The notes beneath the pieces were generated by a model, which searched no databases, was not told the DNA's origin, and was given only the letters and a program-made list of their open reading frames with translations. A stretch of DNA of 64,000 nucleotides from Eubacteriaceae bacterium (lineage in GTDB: Bacteria; Bacillota; Clostridia; Lachnospirales; Lachnospiraceae). The position numbers and the translations under genes are program-made. Location of the stretch: positions 749 to 64,748 of the forward strand of contig CAJTFB010000015.1 of the NCBI GenBank assembly GCA_910575665.1. Direction: 5' to 3'. Of this stretch, positions 43,099 through 52,692 are shown in pieces (position 1 is the stretch's first letter; the number at the start of each line of letters is the position of its first letter).

Positions 43099-44058
43099 TC
43101 ATGCCTTTCTCTCTGTATATCCGCCAGACCCCTCATTAAAAAACATTTTATGATTTCCAAAGCCACGTCGTGGGTCTCTGTATCTGTAAACGGCATAAAA
43201 ACGCTGCGCCTCGTCATACATCCGGACCAGCGCCCCTTCTGTCAATACTTCCTCGCTCCGGCAGAACTCCCCAGCCACATCGTTTCCATTTTTCAGGAAT
43301 CGGAGTCCCTTTTCCTCAACGACAACTGCCGGATACTTTTTAAATACGTGATCCACTGGGTACAAAATTTCCTCTATTTTTTCATTTTTATATATATCCT
43401 CGATCTCGACCAAGGTATGTGCCTTCTCCAGAAAAAAAGGCGCTACCGAAGTGCGCACAAGAGAGGCCATAGCGGCTCCACATCCCAGCTTCTCCCCTAT
43501 ATCATGACACAGCGTGCGGATATAGGTTCCCTTAGAACAGTGCACTCTCATGGAAAATTCTCTCTTCTCCGGCTCATAATCCGCCACTTCACAAGAATAT
43601 ATATTGATCCTGCGCGCCTGACGCTCCACCTCGATGCCCTGTCTTGCCAGCTCATACAGCCGCCTTCCGTTTACCTTCACAGCAGAATACATCGGCGGGA
43701 TCTGCCAGATCTCACCGGTAAATGCCTGGGCTGCCTGGCGGATCTCATCCAGGTTCACAGATACCGGATGTTCCTCCTGAATCCTTCCTGTCATGTCCTG
43801 GGTATCCGTCACAACACCCAGACGGACAACCGCTTCATAGGTCTTGGACTTATCCGTCAGAAGCTCACATACCTTAGTTCCCCTGCCAAGACATACGGGA
43901 AGCACCCCGACAGCATCCGGATCTAAGGTGCCGGTATGCCCAATCTTTTTCTGATGAAGGATCCCTCTCAGCTTCGCCACCACATCATGGGAAGTAAAAC
44001 CCTTCTCCTTATATACGTTGAGTATTCCATCCATCGTTCTCTTCCGGGATGTGCCCAT
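43099..44058 (-). CDS. truB: tRNA pseudouridine(55) synthase
   Basis: A 319-residue TruB. DGILNVYKEKGFTSHDVVAK (about 10-29) and the catalytic-Asp motif IGHTGTLDPDAVGVLPV (about 37-53), with YEAVVRLGVVTDTQD (about 73). It converts U55 of tRNAs. AAAGGAGCAGG precedes the ATG at 44058; an internal ATG at 44034 is an alternative start. It lies 9 bp from nrnA. Confidence 0.93.
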   Translation of the reverse strand: MGTSRKRTMDGILNVYKEKGFTSHDVVAKLRGILHQKKIGHTGTLDPDAVGVLPVCLGRGTKVCELLTDKSKTYEAVVRLGVVTDTQDMTGRIQEEHPVSVNLDEIRQAAQAFTGEIWQIPPMYSAVKVNGRRLYELARQGIEVERQARRINIYSCEVADYEPEKREFSMRVHCSKGTYIRTLCHDIGEKLGCGAAMASLVRTSVAPFFLEKAHTLVEIEDIYKNEKIEEILYPVDHVFKKYPAVVVEEKGLRFLKNGNDVAGEFCRSEEVLTEGALVRMYDEAQRFYAVYRYRDPRRGFGNHKMFFNEGSGGYTERKA

Positions 44059-44067
44059 CCTGCTCCT

Positions 44068-45018
44068 TTACTTTTGATCGTTAAACTGCTTTTCAATGTG
44101 TTCTGTAATGTTGTTGATCACATCAAAAGCAGAACCCTTAATGGTACAACCTGCTGCACGAATATGCCCGCCACCGCCAAAAAAGGAAGCAATCTTGCTC
44201 ACATCTACGAACTCATTGGAACGCATACTCACCTTATATTCAATAGTATCCTTCTCTGTCAGAAGAATTGCCACCTCGACTCCCTGGGTGGTTCGCATCT
44301 CATCGATCACGCCATCCAGATCCGATGGTTTTGCCTCATAAAAATCCATTACCCGGCGGGATACAACAGAAAAAATGACTTTCCCGTCCATCACCCGGAC
44401 ACTTTCTAACAGACAGCGGCCCATGATCTGAAGCTGACGGTACGTCTTCATATAAAAACTTTCATCAATAATCTTACCATAAGGGATTCCCTTCTGCATC
44501 AGCTTCCCCGCGATCTCCATTGTGGACAGTCCCGTATTGGAATGTTTAAACACTCCGGTGTCATGAATGATCCCAGTATAAAATGCCTGCGCAGAGAAAT
44601 AATCAATTCTTTCCATATCCAAAAGGCCACAGAGCACTTCACAGGTGGAACTGGCCTCTGCCTCCACATGGTTTACATCAGCAAAATTTGTATTGCTGAT
44701 GTGATGGTCGATATTAACCCTTCGCACTGCCGCATGAAATACCGGTTCCGCCTCTCCCAAACGGTCCGGCGAACCGCAGTCCAGCGAGACAAACAGATCA
44801 AACTTTTCTGTATTGCCCTCTAGTGCCTCTTTCCGATTGAGATATTCAAAGGCATCCGGAATCTCTTCTAAAAACACCTGTACCCTTTTGTCTGGAAAAT
44901 TTTCTATAATATATGAATACAACCCCATACAGGAACCGATACAGTCTCCATCGGGACGAACATGTCCGCCAATGGCAATAGTTCCTGCTTTCTGAATCTC
45001 CTCCAATAAAATACTCAT
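44068..45018 (-). CDS. nrnA: DHH-family bifunctional oligoribonuclease / pAp phosphatase (NrnA-like)
   Basis: A 316-residue protein. DHH domain motifs are GGHVRPDGDCIGSCMGLY (about 18-35), SLDCGSPDR (about 73) and NIDHHISNTNFADVN (about 98-112). The C-terminal DHHA1 domain ends with GGGGHIRAAGC (about 281). NrnA degrades short RNA pieces to mononucleotides and hydrolyses pAp. It sits between rbfA and truB, its usual place in Firmicutes. Confidence 0.92.
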   Translation of the reverse strand: MSILLEEIQKAGTIAIGGHVRPDGDCIGSCMGLYSYIIENFPDKRVQVFLEEIPDAFEYLNRKEALEGNTEKFDLFVSLDCGSPDRLGEAEPVFHAAVRRVNIDHHISNTNFADVNHVEAEASSTCEVLCGLLDMERIDYFSAQAFYTGIIHDTGVFKHSNTGLSTMEIAGKLMQKGIPYGKIIDESFYMKTYRQLQIMGRCLLESVRVMDGKVIFSVVSRRVMDFYEAKPSDLDGVIDEMRTTQGVEVAILLTEKDTIEYKVSMRSNEFVDVSKIASFFGGGGHIRAAGCTIKGSAFDVINNITEHIEKQFNDQK

Positions 45019-45033
45019 ACTCTTCCGCCCCTT

Positions 45034-45390
45034 CTATTCCCTGTGATTGACCTCGTCAATCCGCTTTGACATCGTCACACCATACTCGATGGAATTATCC
45101 AGAATAAATGTCAACTCTGGTGTGTTTCTCATATTCATTCTTCTGGCAAGCTGTCCCCTGGCGAAGGAGGCACTTTTCTTCAAGCCTTCCATGGTTTTTT
45201 CTTTCTCTTCTTCGCTGCCCAGCACACTGACGAATATTTTGGCGAATTTCAGATCTGGAGTCACCTCCACCGCCATCACTGAAGTCATGGGATGCACTCT
45301 TGGATCTTTTATCTCTTCCCGTATGATCTGGCTCATCTCCCGCTGAACCTCGCTGTTGATACGGATATTTTTTACACTGTTTTTTTTCAT
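45034..45390 (-). CDS. rbfA: Ribosome-binding factor A
   Basis: A 118-residue KH-type protein. RINSEVQREMSQIIREEIKD (about 10-29), VMAVEVTPDLKFAKIFVSVL (about 43-62) and the C-terminal RNTPELTFILDNSIEYG define RbfA. It helps 30S maturation around helix 1 of 16S rRNA. It lies 37 bp after infB and 15 bp before nrnA. Confidence 0.95.
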   Translation of the reverse strand: MKKNSVKNIRINSEVQREMSQIIREEIKDPRVHPMTSVMAVEVTPDLKFAKIFVSVLGSEEEKEKTMEGLKKSASFARGQLARRMNMRNTPELTFILDNSIEYGVTMSKRIDEVNHRE

Positions 45391-45427
45391 AGTCTCTCCA
45401 TTCTATGGATGGAGCTCCACTTTTTTA

Positions 45428-48322
45428 TTAGCGCGGAACCTCCACCATGATATAGCATTCCACCTGATCCTCTTCGCGGATATCGTTGAAACCATTAAAG
45501 ACAAGACCACACTCGTATCCGGTCGCCACTTCTTTTACGTCATCTTTGAAACGTTTCAGGGAAGCCAGCTCACCTTCAAAGATCTGCTCGCCCTCGCGGC
45601 TGATGCGACACTTGCAGCCCCTCTCAACCTTTCCGTCAAGAACATAGGAGCCGGCGATGGTTCCCACACCAGATGCCTTGAATGTCTGGCGAACCTCCAC
45701 GTGACCGATGACCTTTTCCTCAAAGATCGGTTCCAGCATGCCCTTCAAAGCATTTTCAATGTCCTCGATGGCATCGTAGATAACGCGGTACAGACGGACG
45801 TCTACATTTTCTCTATCTGCGATCTCTTTCGCTGTATTATCCGGCCGGATATTGAATCCGATGATAATGGCATTGGAAGCGCTAGCAAGAGATACGTCAG
45901 ATTCGTTGATTGCTCCCACTCCGCCGTGGATCACCCGCACTGCCACTTCTTCGTTGCCAAGTTTGAGAAGGCTCTGTTTTACCGCCTCTACAGATCCCTG
46001 TACATCCGCCTTAATGATCAGGTTCAAGTCCTTTACATTTCCTGCCTGGATCTGATTGAATAGTCCATCCAGAGAAAGTTTCTTTGCTTTTGTCTCTTCC
46101 AACAGTTTATCCTTACTCTGGTCAATATATGCCTGTGAAATCTGTTTTGCCTCTTTGTCGCTCTCTGTGGATACAAAGATTTCTCCCGCATCCGGAGCCC
46201 CGTTCAGACCAAGAATCTCTACAGGTGTAGATGGCCCTGCCACCTTCACTCTCTCACCGTTGTGGTCGATCATGGCACGTACTTTACCATGTGCAGACCC
46301 CACTGCCACATGATCGCTAATGTGCAGCATACCCTTCTGTACAAGTACTGTCGCCACCGGACCGCGTCCCTTATCCAGACGCGCCTCGATCACGATACCA
46401 CGCGCCTTACGGTCCGGATTTGCCTTGAGTTCCAGAACCTCTGCCGTGAGCACGATCATCTCAAGTAACTGTTCGATTCCTTCTTTTGTGTGAGCAGATA
46501 CCGGAACAAATATAGTGCTTCCGCCCCAATCTTCCGGAATCAACTCATACTCTGCCAGCTCCTGTTTCACCCGCTCGATATTGGCGCCAGCTTTATCGAT
46601 CTTGTTGACTGCCACAATGATCTCCACACCAGCTGCCTTCGCATGGTTAATGGCTTCAACCGTCTGAGGCATGACACCGTCGTCGGCTGCCACTACCAGA
46701 ATTGCGATATCCGTAGACTGGGCGCCACGCATACGCATAGAGGTAAATGCCTCGTGTCCCGGAGTATCCAGGAAGGTAATCTTTTCGCCGTTGATCTCTA
46801 CCACATACGCTCCGATGTGCTGTGTGATTCCTCCTGCCTCATGGGAAGTAACATTTTCTTCTCGAATAGCATCCAGAAGAGAGGTTTTTCCGTGGTCTAC
46901 GTGACCCATAACACAGACTACTGGTGGACGCTTCTTCATGGATTCTTCTGGTTCCTCATCCTCTTTTAGAAGCTCCGCTACCATATCGATCTTTTCTTCC
47001 ATCTCGGCGATGATATCAAACTCCAGAGCAATCTCTTCTGCCTCTTCAAAGGTAATATCCTGGTTCAGGGAAACGACCTGCCCCTGCATAAACAGTTTTT
47101 TCACCAGCGCAGCTGCCGGCATCTTCATCTTATCCGCCAGCTCACGAATCGTCAGGCTCTCTGGTATCGTAATCTGCTTAATGGTCTCTTCTGGCTCTTT
47201 TGCCGCTGGCTCTGGCTTGATGAAAGCACCCTTTCTGTTCGGATCCTTCTTGCTGCGAATTTTGCTCATCTCTTCTTTGCTAGACTTTTTATATGTTCCC
47301 TTTTCTGTTACTTTCTTATTACTTCTCTTACGGGAGTTTTTCTGCTCCTGTTTAATACCGTCAAAACCACTCTGGGACTTTTCAAAACGCTCAAATACGC
47401 GCTCGCCGCCCCGGCCGCCATTATTTCTACGATCCCCATTGTTGTTCTGACCGCGACGGTCTCCTCCGCCAAAGTTTCCATTTCCTTGACCTCTGTTACC
47501 CTGGCCTCTCCGGTCGTTTCCGCCACCCTGGCCACCATTCTGATTACGGTTTCCCTGGTTTCTGCGATCCCCATTGTTGTTCTGGTTACGACGATCTCCT
47601 CCACCAAAGTTCCCATTTCCCTGGCCTCTCCGGTCGTTTCCGCCACCCTGGCCGCCGTTCTGGTTCCGGTTCCCCTGGTTTCTGCGGTCTCCATTGTTGT
47701 TTTGGTTTCTGCGATCCCCGTTATTCTGTCCGCGGCGCTCTCCACCGTTCTGATTACGGCGTTCTCCATTGCCAGAATTTCCGCCACCCTGGCCGCCGTT
47801 CTGGTTCCGGTTCCCCTGGTTTCTACGGTCCCCATTGTTATTCTGGTTTCTGCGATCCCCGTTATTCTGACTACGGTTCCCCTGGTTTTTCTGCTCCCCG
47901 TTCTGAGACTCTTTGTTCCGGTTCTCTTTGTTTTGAGGTTCTTTGCGATCCGTCTCTTTCCGTTCTGGTGTCTGACTCGCAGCTGCCGAATCTGCCTTTT
48001 CAGGAGCCTCTTTCTTTTCTTTCGGGACTTCTGTGGGATTCTCTGCCGGCTGTTCTGCCTTCTTCTCTGGCATTTCCTTTTTCGGAGTCGGCTGTTCTGC
48101 TGGTTTGCTTTCCGATCCCTTTTTCTTCACCGGAACTGCCGGTTTATTGGCATTGTTGAAGGTCTTTAGCAAGAAGGCGATCGCATCATCTTCGATATTA
48201 CTGTTGGCACCTTTTACCTCAAAACCATTATCATTCAAAAGCTTCACCAGATCTCCACTTTTGATTTCTTTATTCTTTGACTGCAAGCTTCTTGCAATTT
48301 CATATATTTTCATTTTCGCCAT
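45428..48322 (-). CDS. infB: Translation initiation factor IF-2
   Basis: A 964-residue protein. An IF2-N domain lies at 1-50. About residues 75-330 form a long, repetitive Lys/Glu- then Gly/Asn/Arg/Gln-rich linker with recurring [20 protein letters not shown]-type units. A second IF2-N lies near 390-440. The GTPase domain holds [12 protein letters not shown] (about 472), DTPGHEAF (about 520) and NKID (about 573), followed by domains II-IV ending in the fMet-tRNA-binding C2 region. The GTPase core is normal. The linker is long even for Firmicutes and arose by internal DNA repeats (about 47440-47880). The start overlaps ylxQ by 23 bp. Confidence 0.97.
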   Translation of the reverse strand: MAKMKIYEIARSLQSKNKEIKSGDLVKLLNDNGFEVKGANSNIEDDAIAFLLKTFNNANKPAVPVKKKGSESKPAEQPTPKKEMPEKKAEQPAENPTEVPKEKKEAPEKADSAAASQTPERKETDRKEPQNKENRNKESQNGEQKNQGNRSQNNGDRRNQNNNGDRRNQGNRNQNGGQGGGNSGNGERRNQNGGERRGQNNGDRRNQNNNGDRRNQGNRNQNGGQGGGNDRRGQGNGNFGGGDRRNQNNNGDRRNQGNRNQNGGQGGGNDRRGQGNRGQGNGNFGGGDRRGQNNNGDRRNNGGRGGERVFERFEKSQSGFDGIKQEQKNSRKRSNKKVTEKGTYKKSSKEEMSKIRSKKDPNRKGAFIKPEPAAKEPEETIKQITIPESLTIRELADKMKMPAAALVKKLFMQGQVVSLNQDITFEEAEEIALEFDIIAEMEEKIDMVAELLKEDEEPEESMKKRPPVVCVMGHVDHGKTSLLDAIREENVTSHEAGGITQHIGAYVVEINGEKITFLDTPGHEAFTSMRMRGAQSTDIAILVVAADDGVMPQTVEAINHAKAAGVEIIVAVNKIDKAGANIERVKQELAEYELIPEDWGGSTIFVPVSAHTKEGIEQLLEMIVLTAEVLELKANPDRKARGIVIEARLDKGRGPVATVLVQKGMLHISDHVAVGSAHGKVRAMIDHNGERVKVAGPSTPVEILGLNGAPDAGEIFVSTESDKEAKQISQAYIDQSKDKLLEETKAKKLSLDGLFNQIQAGNVKDLNLIIKADVQGSVEAVKQSLLKLGNEEVAVRVIHGGVGAINESDVSLASASNAIIIGFNIRPDNTAKEIADRENVDVRLYRVIYDAIEDIENALKGMLEPIFEEKVIGHVEVRQTFKASGVGTIAGSYVLDGKVERGCKCRISREGEQIFEGELASLKRFKDDVKEVATGYECGLVFNGFNDIREEDQVECYIMVEVPR

Positions 48323-48641
48323 TCACTTTTTCCTCCAAATCTAAATTCTTACCAATTGACGCTGCAAATCCCGGATTCAGAACTGCCATCGAAGCACGGA
48401 ACTCTTTTCCCACCGCTTTTCCCAATGTTTCCTTACTGCCATACAGGGCAAAAGGAACCCGGTAATACTGGCAGGAATTCCTGAATTTTTTCTTCGTATT
48501 ATCAGAAGCGTCCTCCGCAACGATCACCAGTCTTGCCCTGCCAGAACGAATCGCTTCTTCTGTAAGAAATTCCCCACAGGCTATGTCTCCGGCTCTCATC
48601 GCCAATCCAAGAGTTCCCAGTACCTTACTCTGCTGAATCAT
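48300..48641 (-). CDS. ylxQ: Ribosomal protein L7Ae/eL8-like protein (YlxQ)
   Basis: A 113-residue L7Ae-fold RNA-binding protein. [20 protein letters not shown] near the start, [17 protein letters not shown] (about 37) and the [20 protein letters not shown] segment match the YlxQ family that lies between ylxR and infB. It is presumed to bind kink-turn RNA; the exact role is unknown. The 4-bp overlap with ylxR implies coupling. Confidence 0.9.
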   Translation of the reverse strand: MIQQSKVLGTLGLAMRAGDIACGEFLTEEAIRSGRARLVIVAEDASDNTKKKFRNSCQYYRVPFALYGSKETLGKAVGKEFRASMAVLNPGFAASIGKNLDLEEKVNGENENI

Positions 48642-48925
48642 TCACTCAACTGCCTTTCTAAATCTTCATAAACTTCCTCTGACACATTTATTCTAAACGC
48701 CCTGCTCAATCCGTTGGTTTTGCGCGCTTTTTTCAAACACTCCAAGTCGTCGCACAGATAAGCTCCTCTTCCACTTATTTTTCCTGTGCGGTCAATGCAG
48801 ATCTTTGGTTCCCCGCCGGAATCCTCCTCTGGTCCTGACACCTTCACCACCCGGATGAGCTGCTTTTTTTCTTTGCTTTCCCGACAGCCGATACACTGTC
48901 TCATGGGAATCTTTCTCCCCTTCAA
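48638..48925 (-). CDS. ylxR: YlxR/RnpM-family RNA-binding protein
   Basis: About 95 residues. IPMRQCIGCRESKEKKQLIR and the GKISGRGAYLCDDLECLKKA stretch are the family's conserved core. In B. subtilis this protein binds RNase P RNA. The start is uncertain: a TTG at 48925 has AAGGAG at eight bases, while a GTG nine bases earlier lies directly on the ribosome site, and an internal ATG (48904) would remove the first residues of the core. It lies just after nusA. Confidence 0.88.
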   Translation of the reverse strand: MKGRKIPMRQCIGCRESKEKKQLIRVVKVSGPEEDSGGEPKICIDRTGKISGRGAYLCDDLECLKKARKTNGLSRAFRINVSEEVYEDLERQLSE

Positions 48926-48937
48926 ACGATCCACTCC

Positions 48938-50008
48938 TTACCCTTCAAGGCTCTGCGTCTCGCTCTTGATATCGATCTTATATCCGGTCAGTTTTGCCGC
49001 AAGCCTTGCATTCTGGCCCTCTTTACCGATGGCAAGAGAGAGCTGGTAATCCGGCACGATCACCAATGCCGTCTTTTCTTCTGGATCCACCGTAACGGAT
49101 AATACTCTCGAAGGACTCAGGGCATGCTCGATAAAGATCGCCGGATTTTCGTTCCATTCCACAATGTCGATCTTCTCACCGCGAAGCTCCTCCACAACGG
49201 TATTTACACGGATTCCATTGACGCCGACACAGGCGCCCACCGGATCCACGTCCGGATTGGAACTATACACCGCGATCTTGGACCGCGATCCCGCCTCACG
49301 GGAAACATTTTTAATCTCTACCACACCACTCTGAATCTCTGCCACCTCGGATTCAAATAATCTCTTCACAAGCTCCGGATGGGTACGACTGACCGTGATT
49401 CTTGGTCCCCTTGTGGTATCTCTTACCTCTGTCACATATACTTTGATCTTTTCATGGGAGCGGAATCTCTCTGTCTTCACCTGCTCTGCCTCAGTAAGAA
49501 CCGTATCGACTTTGCCGAGATTCACGGTATAATTTCCATTGGAATAGCGCTGAACCGTACCCGTGATGATATCCCGTTCTTTGGTATAATACTGATCATA
49601 GAGGACTTTCCTCTCCTCCTCGCGGATCTTCTGCACCACAACCTGTTTCGCCTTCTGGGCGGAGATCCTGCCGAAATTCTTCGGCGTCACCTCAATGCTT
49701 ACAATAGCCCCTGCCTCTGTCACATTGTGTCTCGCCTCAGCCTCTGTTAGAGACATCTGAAGCATATCATCCTCTACCTCTTCCACTACCTCTTTATCCT
49801 GATATACATGGAATTCTCCTGTGGTATCATCCAGTGTCACACGGATATTATCGGATTTTCCAAACTGATCTTTACACGCCGCCAGAAGAGAATTCTGGAT
49901 GGCGTCGATCAAAATCTCCTTACTGATATCTTTTTCCTTTTCAATCGCCTCCAATGCCTCGATCAATTCGGGATTCCCACTTGATACTTTGTTATTTTTC
50001 GCTTTCAT
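48938..50008 (-). CDS. nusA: Transcription termination/antitermination factor NusA
   Basis: About 356 residues from the ATG at 50008 with GGAGG and AAGGAAAA upstream; an ATG six codons earlier is also possible. It has an N-terminal RNAP-binding domain (ELIEALEAIEKEKDISKEIL), S1 near 135-200 (GTVQRYSNGNYTVNLG), KH1/KH2 near 205-345 (VGACVGVNGIRVNTVVEEL, AIGKEGQNARLAAKLTG). It lacks the acidic C-terminal repeats of E. coli, as expected for Firmicutes. It modulates pausing and termination. It follows rimP by 27 bp. Confidence 0.96.
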   Translation of the reverse strand: MKAKNNKVSSGNPELIEALEAIEKEKDISKEILIDAIQNSLLAACKDQFGKSDNIRVTLDDTTGEFHVYQDKEVVEEVEDDMLQMSLTEAEARHNVTEAGAIVSIEVTPKNFGRISAQKAKQVVVQKIREEERKVLYDQYYTKERDIITGTVQRYSNGNYTVNLGKVDTVLTEAEQVKTERFRSHEKIKVYVTEVRDTTRGPRITVSRTHPELVKRLFESEVAEIQSGVVEIKNVSREAGSRSKIAVYSSNPDVDPVGACVGVNGIRVNTVVEELRGEKIDIVEWNENPAIFIEHALSPSRVLSVTVDPEEKTALVIVPDYQLSLAIGKEGQNARLAAKLTGYKIDIKSETQSLEG

Positions 50009-50035
50009 TTTTCCTTTTTCCTCCAATTCTGAATA

Positions 50036-50551
50036 CTAAAAATCAATCGCTTTTCGAATCAATGCAATATCTTTAATCTCAATCTCCAATTGATCATCAC
50101 CTTCAAATGCCAGCAGGATCTTCCCTGCGGCAGTTGTGTCCTCGGCAGGCGCGTTATATTCTTTCAAGATGCCGACAAATTCTTTATCTGTATATTTTTT
50201 TCCATCCTGTTCAAAAGTCACCGGAGCAAACAACTTGACCTCTACATCCTGTCCCAGGTTTCTTATGTAGTCCTTCGGTTTCTTAAACGGTCTCAGCAGG
50301 CCGGGGGAACTTACTTCAAGAATATAGGATTCTTCGATAAAGTCCTCTCTGTCCATCAAGTCACTGAGTGCATGGTTTACAAGGGTCAGATCATCAATGG
50401 TGATCCCGCCTTCCTTGTCAATATAAGCCCTCAGATGCCAGTTTCCCGCCTCTTTTACAAATTCCACATCAACGAGTTCAAAATGATTTTCCTCCAAAAT
50501 CGGAGTGATCAGCTGTTCTGTACGCTGCTCATAATTCTGATGTTTGCTCAA
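50036..50551 (-). CDS. rimP: Ribosome maturation factor RimP
   Basis: A 171-residue protein starting at a TTG (50551), with AGAGGG about eight bases upstream. Motifs are FELVDVEFVKEAGNWHLRAY (about 19-38), IDKEGGITIDDL and YILEVSSPGLLRPFK (about 76-90). It assists 30S assembly. It heads the nusA-infB cluster. In most Firmicutes it lies shortly after polC; here about 6 kb of accessory DNA separates the two. Confidence 0.95.
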   Translation of the reverse strand: MSKHQNYEQRTEQLITPILEENHFELVDVEFVKEAGNWHLRAYIDKEGGITIDDLTLVNHALSDLMDREDFIEESYILEVSSPGLLRPFKKPKDYIRNLGQDVEVKLFAPVTFEQDGKKYTDKEFVGILKEYNAPAEDTTAAGKILLAFEGDDQLEIEIKDIALIRKAIDF

Positions 50552-50590
50552 AGATAACCCTCTTTCCTTTTATTCAAATTAAACAACAAA

Positions 50591-50656
50591 CGATGAGAAA
50601 CACGCTTTGCAGGTTTCTCATGTTCGCGGGCGGCGCCATGGCTTGTGCCTTCCGCG
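50591..50656. repeat. 66-bp double-hairpin intergenic repeat, copy B
   Basis: 61 of 66 bases match 22766-22831. Differences fall mainly in the first stem-loop; the second, GC-rich half is unchanged. Copy B lies between rimP and the terminator of the ABC exporter gene. Confidence 0.7.
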
Positions 50657-50663
50657 CAAAAAC

Positions 50664-50689
50664 AATGAGTGGACTTTCGCCCACTCATT
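50664..50689 (-). terminator. Terminator after the ABC exporter gene
   Basis: A 9-bp stem AATGAGTGG/CCACTCATT with an 8-base loop, followed on the minus strand by GTTTTTG, 77 bp after the exporter stop. It isolates the accessory genes from the rimP cluster. Confidence 0.7.
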
Positions 50690-50765
50690 TTCCATCAATA
50701 ACATTTTCAGTATATCACACGTTTTCCCAAAAAGCAAGGGATTTTGGGATTTTTTTGCACTTTTA

Positions 50766-52514
50766 CTAATTTCCTGCCAGCGTATACATATTATAGTAGA
50801 CACCCTGCTGTTCCATCAACTGGGAATGTGTCCCCTCCTCTGCGATCCCTTCCTCAGTCAGAACAAGGATCCTCTGGGCATTGCGGATGGTGGAAAGCCG
50901 GTGGGCGATCACAAAGGTCGTACGGTTTTTCGCCAGCTTTTCCAGCGACTCCTGGACCACTTTCTCACTCTCGTTATCCAGCGCCGAGGTGGCCTCGTCA
51001 AATATGAGGATGGGCGGATTTTTCAAAAATACCCGGGCGATGGAAAGCCGCTGCTTCTGCCCTCCGGACAGCTTCACGCCCCGCTGTCCGATGTTTGTCT
51101 CGTACCCCTCCGGCAGATTCATGATAAACTCATGGGCATTGGCATTCTTCGCCGCCTCTATGATCTCATCCCTGCCAGCGTCCGGCCTTCCATAACGTAT
51201 ATTGTCGATCACCGTCCCGGCAAAAAGATATACATCCTGCTGAACGACACCGATATTCCGGCGCAGGCTTTTCAGGGAATAATCCCGGATGTCCACTCCG
51301 TCAATCCGCACACAACCAAAAGTCACCTCATAAAATCTTGGAATCAGGCTGCACAGCGTCGTCTTCCCGGCTCCCGACGATCCCACCAGCGCCACATATT
51401 CTCCTTCCTTTACTTTCAGGCTCACATGGCTGAGTACCTTTTCCTGATCTTCCTCATACCGGAAGCCCACATCATCAAACTCTACATCTCCCCGCAGGCT
51501 CTCCGCCTCCACTGGGTGTTCTGCTTCCTGGATCTCCGGATCGATGGCAAGGATCTCCCGAAATCTCTCATAGCCGGAAATCCCGTTCTGGAACTGCTCC
51601 GTAAAGTTGATAAGCTTCTGTACCGGCTCAGTGAAATTGTTGATGTAGAGCAGAAATGTGATGAGATCTGGCGCATTCAGCGACCCATTGGTCAGGAAAA
51701 ACGCCCCCACGACGATGACCAGCACCGTGATCATCGTGATAAATGCCGTCAGCCCGGCATGGTACTGTCCCATATAAAAATAACTGTTTTTCTTGCTGTC
51801 CAGAAACCCCTGGTTTCCTTCCATAAATTTTTCCTGCTCCACATCTTCATTGGCAAAGGATTTGACCACCCGGATGCCGGAGAGGTTGTCTTCGATGCGG
51901 GCATTGATGTCCGCCACCTTTTCCCGGTTCCGCTTAAAGGCGCGTTTCATTTTCTTATTCAAAATGTAGGCGTAGACAAACATCACAGGGATCAGGACGA
52001 ATGCCGCCACCGCAAGCTTAGGATTTACCCAGATCAGTATGGCCAGCGTCCCGATAAACTTAATAAAGGAGATCACCACATCTTCCGGCCCGTGATGCAG
52101 AAGCTCGGTGATGTCAAACAAGTCATTGGTGATCCGGGACATGAGCTGCCCCACCTTCTGGTTGTCGTAAAAAGAAAAGGATAACTTCTGATAGTGCTCA
52201 AAGATTTCTTTTCTCATATTGAATTCGATCTTCGCCCCCATCACATGACCGTAATTACCGATGAAATAATTGCTGAAACACTGTATTCCCACCAGCGCTG
52301 TCATCAGAATCCCCAGCATAAGAATCGTATTCCAGATCTGTTCTTTCGGCATGTAGATCACCGTCCCAGTAATATAGCGCACGATCAGCGGGATCACCAG
52401 CGTGGTGGCCGCCCCCAGAAAGGCAAAGAACATGTCCGCCGCAAAAATCCCCCGGAAGGGCTTATAATAACTTAAAAATTCATTCCATTTAAAATATTTC
52501 TTTTCTGTCTCCAT
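50766..52514 (-). CDS. ABC exporter, fused membrane and ATP-binding domains (MsbA/LmrA type)
   Basis: A 582-residue half-transporter. Six membrane segments lie in residues 20-310 (LVIPLIVRYITGTVIYM, then ILMTALVGIQCFSNYFIG). The nucleotide-binding domain has Walker A GSSGAGKTTLC (about 378), signature LSGGQKQRLSIARVF (about 480) and Walker B ILIFDEATSALD (about 502), followed by the switch His in VIAHRLST. It should work as a homodimer, because no partner half-transporter is adjacent. Substrate unknown; related proteins export lipids or drugs. It lies in the accessory interval between rimP and polC. Confidence 0.88.
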   Translation of the reverse strand: METEKKYFKWNEFLSYYKPFRGIFAADMFFAFLGAATTLVIPLIVRYITGTVIYMPKEQIWNTILMLGILMTALVGIQCFSNYFIGNYGHVMGAKIEFNMRKEIFEHYQKLSFSFYDNQKVGQLMSRITNDLFDITELLHHGPEDVVISFIKFIGTLAILIWVNPKLAVAAFVLIPVMFVYAYILNKKMKRAFKRNREKVADINARIEDNLSGIRVVKSFANEDVEQEKFMEGNQGFLDSKKNSYFYMGQYHAGLTAFITMITVLVIVVGAFFLTNGSLNAPDLITFLLYINNFTEPVQKLINFTEQFQNGISGYERFREILAIDPEIQEAEHPVEAESLRGDVEFDDVGFRYEEDQEKVLSHVSLKVKEGEYVALVGSSGAGKTTLCSLIPRFYEVTFGCVRIDGVDIRDYSLKSLRRNIGVVQQDVYLFAGTVIDNIRYGRPDAGRDEIIEAAKNANAHEFIMNLPEGYETNIGQRGVKLSGGQKQRLSIARVFLKNPPILIFDEATSALDNESEKVVQESLEKLAKNRTTFVIAHRLSTIRNAQRILVLTEEGIAEEGTHSQLMEQQGVYYNMYTLAGN

Positions 52515-52555
52515 TTATTTTGTCTCCATTCGCCGCAGGCGGCACAAACAATTTT

Positions 52556-52685
52556 CGAGAAGAACGCTGTTTTTGCGTTCTTCCTGTGTGAATAGGCGGC
52601 TCTGCCGCCGTAGAACTTCTTAGCTTTTGATTTTTAAAAGCTTACTTTCATTTTTTTGAAAGCTTAGTAGTTCTATTCACACTGT
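52556..52685. other. Dense cluster of nested inverted repeats
   Basis: The gap between the SIR2-TPR and exporter genes holds GAAGAACGC/GCGTTCTTC (52559-52583), an outer perfect 10-bp pair GTGTGAATAG (52586-52595)/CTATTCACAC (52673-52682), inside it GGCGGC-TCT-GCCGCC (52595-52609), and AGAACTTCTTAGCTTT/AAAGCTTAGTAGTTCT (52612-52627/52659-52674, 14 of 16). Together they could fold as a multi-branched RNA or be layered palindromic insertions. It also lies where a terminator for the SIR2 gene would be expected. Confidence 0.5.
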
Positions 52686-52692
52686 CTCCTGG

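Noticed and set aside
47308-47835. 175-codon Thr/Glu/Arg-rich frame within infB
   Set aside because: A frame-shifted reading of the IF-2 repeat region, long only because the repeats lack stops in that frame.
47400-47880. Tandem repeats considered as a CRISPR array
   Set aside because: Units are contiguous, in frame with infB and without unique spacers. No CRISPR array or cas gene is present in the window.
50607-52184. 525-codon open frame antisense to the ABC exporter
   Set aside because: Begins in the 66-bp repeat and runs opposite a complete transporter gene; composition is that of reverse-complemented codons.
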